From Peptococcaceae bacterium BRH_c23 (GTDB lineage Bacteria; Bacillota_B; Desulfitobacteriia; Desulfitobacteriales; Desulfitobacteriaceae): DNA of 10,664 nucleotides. The stretch lies in NCBI GenBank assembly GCA_000961805.1, contig LADV01000346.1, positions 1 through 10,664 of the forward strand, read 5' to 3'. Below the pieces are notes generated by a model. That model worked only from the letters and a program-made list of their open reading frames with translations. It was not told the DNA's origin and did not search any database. Of this stretch, positions 6,582-10,664 are shown in pieces; position 1 is the stretch's first letter, and each line of letters starts with the position of its first letter. The translations under genes were made by a program, and so were the position numbers.

Positions 6582-7442
6582 CTACCAGCCGCGTTTGGCT
6601 CGAGACGAATTATCAGTCCCGCGCGTATGAAGTTGCCTTAAGGTCAAATCAAAATCCTGATTTTTCTTTAACAAGGCCCCTAAGAAAGGAATTTCCTGAG
6701 CAATCTTACTGGGCTCGATACCACCGATCGTCAAGGCTTGAACCCAATCCAGAAGTTCGCTAGTACTGGGTTTTTTCTGTAAACCTGAGATACTACGCAA
6801 CCAATAGAATGCTTTTAAAGCTTCAGCGAGTAATTGCTTTTCCAAGTCTGGAAAATGGACATGCACAATCTCTTCCATCATTTTTTGGTCAGGAAAGTCA
6901 ATATAATGGAAAACACAGCGCCGCAAGAATGCATCAGGTAGTTCCTTTTCGGCGTTGCTTGTTATAATGACGATAGGCCTATGGTTTGTCGTGATGGTTT
7001 CGCCCGTCTCCGGTATGTAAAAATTCATGACATCTAATTCCCAGAGTAAATCATTGGGAAATTCTAAGTCTGCCTTATCGATCTCGTCAATCAAGAGGAC
7101 GACCCGCTCAGTCGATTCAAAGGCCTCACCTAATTTGCCAAGCTTAATGTATTGTTTAATGTTAGAAACATTCTGCTCCCCAAATTGACTGTCATAGAGG
7201 CGCTGGACTGTATCATAGACATAAAGACCATCCTGAGCTTTGGTGGTCGATTTAATATTCCAGATTATCAAGCGCAAACCAAGTGAACGAGCAATACTTT
7301 CCGCTAAGACTGTTTTGCCGGTGCCAGGCTCTCCTTTAATCAAGAGGGGCCTTTTTAAAGCCACTGAGATGTTAACGCTGTTCTGAAGATCATTTGAAAC
7401 GATATAATCCTCAGTTCCTTGATAAGATAATTGTTCAGTCAT
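6582..7442 (-). CDS. MoxR-family AAA+ ATPase
   Basis: A 286-residue AAA+ ATPase of the MoxR clade. Walker A is GEPGTGKT at 37-44 and Walker B is LLIDE with Asp119-Glu120. The sensor 1 region is VIITSN; the segment before it, LLWELDVMNFYIPETGE, carries the MoxR beta-hairpin insert. DAFLRRCVFHYIDFP holds the arginine finger region, and residues 195-275 form the helical lid. It should form a ring that hydrolyses ATP and works with the VWA protein encoded 3 nt downstream. The ATG at 7442 has GAGGAGG (complement of 7453-7459) 10 nt upstream. A promoter is seen at 7525-7496. No structural or cofactor enzyme gene that might be its client is next to it. Confidence 0.92.
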   Translation of the reverse strand: MTEQLSYQGTEDYIVSNDLQNSVNISVALKRPLLIKGEPGTGKTVLAESIARSLGLRLIIWNIKSTTKAQDGLYVYDTVQRLYDSQFGEQNVSNIKQYIKLGKLGEAFESTERVVLLIDEIDKADLEFPNDLLWELDVMNFYIPETGETITTNHRPIVIITSNAEKELPDAFLRRCVFHYIDFPDQKMMEEIVHVHFPDLEKQLLAEALKAFYWLRSISGLQKKPSTSELLDWVQALTIGGIEPSKIAQEIPFLGALLKKNQDFDLTLRQLHTRGTDNSSRAKRGW

Positions 7443-7495
7443 TCTATGGGTGCCTCCTCAACGTTTTGAACTTCTTTTAACATAATAATACCACT

Positions 7496-7525
7496 ATTGT
7501 ATAAGGTTTGAGTAAAATTTGTCAA
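7496..7525 (-). promoter_or_regulatory. Sigma-A promoter of the moxR-VWA operon
   Basis: On the minus strand: perfect -35 TTGACA (7525-7520), 18-bp spacer, -10 TACAAT (7501-7496). The leader would be about 46 nt. The rest of the 209-bp divergent gap to the U32 gene shows no convincing plus-strand promoter. Confidence 0.75.
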
Positions 7526-7651
7526 AGTTTTGCAAATAATAAGAATCAATCCCAAGGGGCACAAAACTTTATTAGAATGCCCTTGTTTATGATAAACTAT
7601 ATCAATAAGCTAATCGAAACGGGCTTAGAGTAAATGTTAGGGGAATTCTTG

Positions 7652-8974
7652 ATGAGAAAACCAGAATTGTTAGCGCCTGCGGGAGATTGGGAAAAGTTAA
7701 AATACGCTCTGGCCTATGGAGCGGATGCGGTTTATATGGGTGGTCAGGTTTTTGGCCTTCGGGCTTATGCCGGAAATTTCAATTCAGAGGAAATGGAGAA
7801 GGCAGTCCTTTGGACCCATGGCTTGGGTAAGAAACTCTATGTGACGGTAAATATCTTTGCTCATGAACCTGATTTTGAGGAACTTCCGGCTTATCTCAAG
7901 CAGTTGGAAAAACTGGGAGTGGACGGAGCTATCGTCTCTGATCCGGGCATCATAGCGATGGCCCAAGAAGTCGCCCCTCGATTACCTCTGCATTTAAGCA
8001 CCCAAGCGAATAGCACGAATTCCTATTCAGTGCGATTTTGGCTCAAGCAAGGGATAGAGCGGGTCGTCCTGGCTCGAGAGCTTACCCTTGAGGAACTACG
8101 GGAGGTGCGTTCCAAGGTTGAGGGAGGGCTAGAGGTCTTTATTCATGGCGCAATGTGCATGTCCTATTCTGGGCGGTGCTTACTAAGTAATTATTTAACC
8201 GGACGGGATGCTAATCGGGGCGAGTGTACCCAGCCCTGTCGTTGGGGATATAGTCTGGTCGAGGAAAAGCGTCCGGAGCAAAGCTTCCCGATTGAGGAAG
8301 ATGAACGCGGGACCTATGTCTTTAATTCCCATGATCTATGTCTTTTGCCGCATCTACCTTTGTTAAAGACTATTAACCTGGACAGCTATAAGATTGAGGG
8401 ACGGATGAAAAGCGTTCAATATGTAGCCAGCACAGTCAAAGTCTATCGTGAAGCCATCGACACGCTGTGGGATCAGGGGGAGGAAGCGTTTCAAGAGAAG
8501 CTCCCTGAGTGGTTGGAAGAGATGGATAAAGTCAGCCACCGAGACTATTCACCGGGATTTCTGTTCGGCAAACCAGGGGCCAAGTCGCATAACTTAGAGT
8601 CCTCACATTATGTGAGAGATTATGACTTCGTCGGGGTGGGGTTGTTGGAAGATGAGAATGAGCACGCTGAAGAGGATGTCAATAAGAATCTGTGCAATGA
8701 AGTCAAGCTGAATAAGAGAGAATGCGACGATTTTGACTCGTTCAATAATTATACGGCTTGGATCGAGCAAAGGAATAATTTTAAGCGGGGAGAGGTATTA
8801 GAGGTACTCACCCCACAGGGTGCGTCTTGGTCCTTTGAGGTCAAGGAAATGTGGGATACTGAGGGGGAACCTGTTGAAGTCGCTCGTCATGCCCAACAAA
8901 AGATAAGGATGGCGGTACCCGAGGAAATTCTACCGTATAGTATTTTGCGGCGGGCGAAGATCGGAAAAAGATAG
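7652..8974 (+). CDS. trhP: U32-family protein, probable tRNA uridine-34 hydroxylation protein TrhP
   Basis: A 440-residue protein of family U32, once called peptidase or collagenase. Characterised relatives (E. coli TrhP/YegQ, Bacillus YrrN/YrrO) are iron-sulfur proteins that make 5-hydroxyuridine at the tRNA wobble position using prephenate. The N-terminus KPELLAPAGDWEKL and the U32 signature EVFIHGAMCMSYSGRCLLSNYL are clear. Cys169, Cys176, Cys192 and Cys230 match the spacing of cluster ligands in the relative UbiU; Cys196 is also present. The C-terminal domain contains WIEQRNNFKRGEVLEVLTP. Residues about 333-366 form an acidic, Asn/Glu-rich insertion where relatives have a short loop. I start at ATG 7652 because AGGGGA (7639-7644) is 7 nt upstream and the sequence then begins as family members do; ATG 7634 has no ribosome site. 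Nearness to mltG matches the Bacillus yrrL-yrrN-yrrO order. TrhP is favoured over other U32 subgroups mainly by context and length. Confidence 0.82.
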   Translation: MRKPELLAPAGDWEKLKYALAYGADAVYMGGQVFGLRAYAGNFNSEEMEKAVLWTHGLGKKLYVTVNIFAHEPDFEELPAYLKQLEKLGVDGAIVSDPGIIAMAQEVAPRLPLHLSTQANSTNSYSVRFWLKQGIERVVLARELTLEELREVRSKVEGGLEVFIHGAMCMSYSGRCLLSNYLTGRDANRGECTQPCRWGYSLVEEKRPEQSFPIEEDERGTYVFNSHDLCLLPHLPLLKTINLDSYKIEGRMKSVQYVASTVKVYREAIDTLWDQGEEAFQEKLPEWLEEMDKVSHRDYSPGFLFGKPGAKSHNLESSHYVRDYDFVGVGLLEDENEHAEEDVNKNLCNEVKLNKRECDDFDSFNNYTAWIEQRNNFKRGEVLEVLTPQGASWSFEVKEMWDTEGEPVEVARHAQQKIRMAVPEEILPYSILRRAKIGKR

Positions 8975-9082
8975 ATTAAAAACTGTAAACGAATATATCA
9001 GGGCGCTAATTATTACTTTTGATTTCTTTACAGTAGTATTAGAGATATCTGTTTTAAGGTCGCAGATTAAGGAGACGATTGG

Positions 9083-9328
9083 GTGAATGCTTTGGAGCAA
9101 AAAAGCTTTCTGTTTGCGGATGCTGATGTCATAGTTCATGCGCGTTTAGAACGAGTGGAAATGCAGATGTTGGATAAACTGGTTGAGGGCTTAGGGCATC
9201 TTGGCATTGTGACTACGACAAATAAGGCACTAGGTGAGGTTATGATTCAAACGACCAAGGATTGCTGGCCAGACTTAAAGAAAGCCATAGAAATGATGCC
9301 GTTTGAGATAGAGTTTTTTGATGATTAG
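9083..9328 (+). CDS. Small DUF4911-like protein, tandem copy 1
   Basis: An 81-residue soluble protein of unknown function. A variable N-terminus (about 18 residues) is followed by a conserved alpha/beta core that starts VIVHARLERVEMQMLDKLVE, continues GLGHLGIVTTTNKALGEV and ends with a CWPDLKKAIEMMPFEIEF segment. The pattern of R-x-E, a helix, a G-(I/L)-(A)-x-VTT strand and an I-x-TT strand resembles DUF4911 proteins of Clostridia; this is from memory of the family. The start is GTG 9083, with AAGGAG (9069-9074) 8 nt upstream. It follows the U32 gene by 108 bp with no terminator seen, so read-through is possible. It is a paralogue of the next gene: 47 of 59 core residues are the same by hand alignment. 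Confidence 0.75.
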   Translation: MNALEQKSFLFADADVIVHARLERVEMQMLDKLVEGLGHLGIVTTTNKALGEVMIQTTKDCWPDLKKAIEMMPFEIEFFDD

Positions 9329-9391
9329 AAGAATTATATTTGACTTTTTACACAAAAAACAAAGAGCAGTTAAGATTAAGGAGAATAGCTG

Positions 9392-9646
9392 ATGAATTAT
9401 CCAGAAGTGCAGAAGGACCCTCAAGTGAACTCTATATTTGAGAGCATTGACCTTATCATCAAAGGCCGAATAAATCGGTCGGAAATCCAAATGTTATGCA
9501 AGCTAGTTGAGGGTTTGGGTCATCTTGGTATTGTCACCACGACGGACAAAGCACTGGGAGAGGTTATGATTCAGACGACGAAGGATTGCTGGCCAGAGTT
9601 GCAGAAGTTAATTGAAAATATGCCGCTTGAGATAGAATTTATTTAA
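9392..9646 (+). CDS. Small DUF4911-like protein, tandem copy 2
   Basis: An 84-residue paralogue of the preceding gene, 63 bp downstream. The first 20 residues differ, but the core from about residue 25 to the end aligns without gaps. A block of about 30 residues (KLVEGLGHLGIVTTT through TKDCWP) differs only at Asn/Asp, while the DNA under it has many third-base changes. This indicates an old duplication kept under protein-level selection. The ATG has AAGGAG (9378-9383) 8 nt upstream, and the bases AGATTAAGGAGA around the ribosome site are the same in both copies. A Cys replaces Asp in the first helix (LCKLVE against LDKLVE). The protein ends at the strong terminator 9649-9691, so the two genes form the end of an operon, perhaps with the U32 gene. 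Confidence 0.75.
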   Translation: MNYPEVQKDPQVNSIFESIDLIIKGRINRSEIQMLCKLVEGLGHLGIVTTTDKALGEVMIQTTKDCWPELQKLIENMPLEIEFI

Positions 9647-9648
9647 AA

Positions 9649-9691
9649 CAAAGAGAAGAAGGAACTCGATTCGAGTTCCTTCTTCTCTTTG
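9649..9691 (+). terminator. Strong palindromic terminator after the DUF4911-like pair
   Basis: A perfect 20-bp stem (9649-9668 with 9672-9691) with an ATT loop. The 5' strand is purine-rich and the 3' strand ends CTTCTTCTCTTTG, so the U-rich part lies inside the stem. It starts 2 nt after the stop codon of copy 2 and could work in both directions. Confidence 0.85.
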
Positions 9692-9776
9692 GAAAACTGC
9701 GCTTGGAACAACCGGTGCATTGTAAAGAAATATTCAGATGTCGGAGGAGCAATTGTATGTAAATCATAGAATTGGG

Positions 9777-9805
9777 TTGAATTCTATAAGCTGAAATTGT
9801 ATAAT
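9777..9805 (+). promoter_or_regulatory. Promoter of the mntA-hepT operon
   Basis: TTGAAT (9777-9782), 17-bp spacer, perfect TATAAT (9800-9805). The same boxes and spacing occur at 4683-4711 before the dead copy. From the -10 box to the ATG the two loci agree at 41 of 45 positions by hand alignment. Confidence 0.75.
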
Positions 9806-9841
9806 AATAACAAATATTACCATAAGAAAGGGCGTTCGGAA

Positions 9842-10144
9842 ATGTCTAAACAAATTTATTCAATCGAAGAAATAAGAGATATTGTTCGTGATGTCGCCCA
9901 ACAATATGGGGTTGAACGGGTTTGGCTCTTTGGCTCTTATGCAAGGGGCGAGGCAAGGCAGGATAGTGATATTGACCTGCGTATTGACAAGGGTCAGATA
10001 AGAGGACTTTTTCAGCTTTCAGGTTTTCATTTAGATATTGAGGAAAAGCTTAATACTCGTGTCGATATTCTAACTACTGAAAGTCTGAACGAGAAGTTCT
10101 TGAGAAGGATAAGCAGGGAGGAAATTGTACTCTATGGACAGTAA
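9842..10144 (+). CDS. mntA: MntA-like nucleotidyltransferase antitoxin
   Basis: A 100-residue MNT-domain nucleotidyltransferase. The active-site motif GS-x10-DxD is complete: Gly31-Ser32 in LFGSYARG, Asp43 and Asp45 in SDIDL, and the third acidic residue Asp75 in RVDIL. In characterised MntA-HepT systems this protein uses ATP to AMPylate a tyrosine of the HEPN toxin and so blocks its RNase activity. The ATG at 9842 is preceded by AAGAAAGGG (9824-9832), 9 nt away, and the protein then begins SKQIYSIEEIRDIV. Upstream in-frame TTG 9797 lies inside the promoter and cannot be the start. It overlaps the HEPN gene by 11 bp, the usual arrangement. A decayed second copy with its promoter lies at 4680-4864. 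Confidence 0.9.
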   Translation: MSKQIYSIEEIRDIVRDVAQQYGVERVWLFGSYARGEARQDSDIDLRIDKGQIRGLFQLSGFHLDIEEKLNTRVDILTTESLNEKFLRRISREEIVLYGQ

Positions 10145-10493
10145 CGAAAGAAACGCCGACATTTTGGAGCATATCATCAAATATTGCAACGAGATTTTCC
10201 ATACACAGGAGTACTTTGGTAATTCCTTTGAGGTTTTCAACGCTAATTCAATTTATAGAAATGCGGTAGCCCTGTGCATTCTTCAAATCGGAGAGTTGTC
10301 AGGTCACCTAACTGATAACTTTAAGGAGATTTACAGCGGAGTACCATGGAGAAATATTAAGGGCATGAGGAATATTATGGCCCATAAATATGGAGATATT
10401 GCCATTCCAACCGTATGGGAAACCATTAATCATGATGTGCCGGAGTTATGTGATTACTGTAATAGCATTTTAGAAAAGTGTCGTGTTCTTTAA
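10134..10493 (+). CDS. hepT: HepT-like HEPN toxin (DUF86 family)
   Basis: A 119-residue, mostly helical HEPN protein of the DUF86/HepT type, a predicted metal-independent RNase toxin. The catalytic motif RX4HXY is complete: Arg79, His84 and Tyr86 in GMRNIMAHKYG. Tyr86 is the residue modified by MntA in studied systems. Other family marks are AVALCILQIGELSG in the second helix and PWRNIKGMRN just before the motif. The ATG at 10134 lies within the end of mntA (11-bp overlap), with GGGAGG (10116-10121) 12 nt upstream; TTG 10125 would be only 3 nt from that site. Toxin and antitoxin appear intact, so the pair should be functional. It may serve in plasmid or island stability or phage defence; which one cannot be read from the sequence. 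Confidence 0.9.
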   Translation: MDSNERNADILEHIIKYCNEIFHTQEYFGNSFEVFNANSIYRNAVALCILQIGELSGHLTDNFKEIYSGVPWRNIKGMRNIMAHKYGDIAIPTVWETINHDVPELCDYCNSILEKCRVL

Positions 10494-10664
10494 CCTTCTT
10501 GCAGCCGATAGCCACGGTTGACCTAGTGGACCTGAACTGAAGCCAAGATTCCCAGAAGCCTAGCCCAAGAACCCCCAAAGTACTGCTTACACTCCCATCA
10601 AACTGGCCTAGAGGAGCGCTTTTCTGCTAAGCGGATGCGTTTGTGGAGCCGCGCTAAGGTGAGC
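10494..10664. other. Unassigned 3' end of the window
   Basis: About 170 bases after the HEPN gene with no open frame longer than about 40 codons on either strand, no clear promoter, and no strong terminator. The region is richer in G+C than the toxin-antitoxin operon. A small hairpin CGCTT/AAGCG occurs near 10617-10635. It could be the edge of a neighbouring element or a leader of a gene beyond the window. Confidence 0.4.

Noticed and set aside
8983..9033. CTGTAAA/TTTACAG inverted repeat before the first DUF4911-like gene
   Set aside because: Seven-base arms 37 nt apart without a good promoter nearby; not enough to call an operator or hairpin.
9340..9368. TTGACT as a possible promoter between the DUF4911-like genes
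   Set aside because: No acceptable -10 box at 16-18 bp; the second gene is more likely co-transcribed.
1..10664. CRISPR array, tRNA/rRNA genes or complete insertion sequence
   Set aside because: No regularly spaced repeats, no tRNA cloverleaf or rRNA sequence, and no transposase frame seen on either strand.

Overview
The window looks like a low-to-mid G+C Gram-positive chromosome, most likely an anaerobic Clostridia member of the Desulfosporosinus/Desulfitobacterium type. This is inferred from strong GGAGG-type ribosome sites, sigma-A-like TTGACA/TATAAT promoters, a T-box leader, and the order DUF1292, VanW-family lipoprotein, mltG, U32 peptidase, which resembles the yrzB-yrrL-yrrN/O neighbourhood of Bacillota. 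Genus assignment is a guess; no rRNA or species-specific marker is present.

Layout. (1) 1-2954, plus strand: a small acidic DUF1292 gene with its own promoter and terminator, then a two-gene unit of a VanW-family lipoprotein and the endolytic murein transglycosylase MltG, both cell-envelope functions. (2) 2948-4612, minus strand: a stand-alone trpB (no trpA in the window) that overlaps the end of mltG by 7 bp. It is preceded by a leader of about 460 nt that reads as a tryptophan T-box riboswitch: UGG specifier, UGGC bulge for the tRNA-Trp 3' end, overlapping antiterminator and terminator, and a good promoter. (3) 4680-5367: a decayed toxin-antitoxin patch. It holds a dead copy of a MNT-type nucleotidyltransferase whose promoter is still intact, then an intact small MNT gene whose HEPN partner is reduced to a C-terminal stub, then a long hairpin. 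(4) 5370-7525, minus strand: a two-gene operon of a MoxR-type AAA+ ATPase and a CoxE-like VWA protein. (5) 7652-9691, plus strand: a U32-family protein (probably the tRNA uridine-34 hydroxylation protein TrhP) followed by two tandem paralogous small proteins resembling DUF4911, closed by a strong palindromic terminator. (6) 9777-10493: an intact MntA-HepT type nucleotidyltransferase/HEPN toxin-antitoxin operon, with overlapping genes, under a promoter and 5' UTR that are nearly the same as those of the dead copy 5 kb upstream. (7) 10494-10664: no gene recognised.

How parts work together. The outer plus-strand blocks look like the conserved core (envelope and tRNA modification). The inner block (trpB, the MNT patch, MoxR/VWA) looks like an accessory insertion between mltG and the U32 gene. 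The most notable signals are the extended Trp T-box with additional hairpins and a second GGTGG element, the dispersed duplication and decay of the MntA promoter-gene unit, the orphan antitoxin with a toxin stub, and the tandem DUF4911-like pair sharing an almost invariant 30-residue block. I see no clear evidence of an entirely new system; the best candidates are listed as findings.
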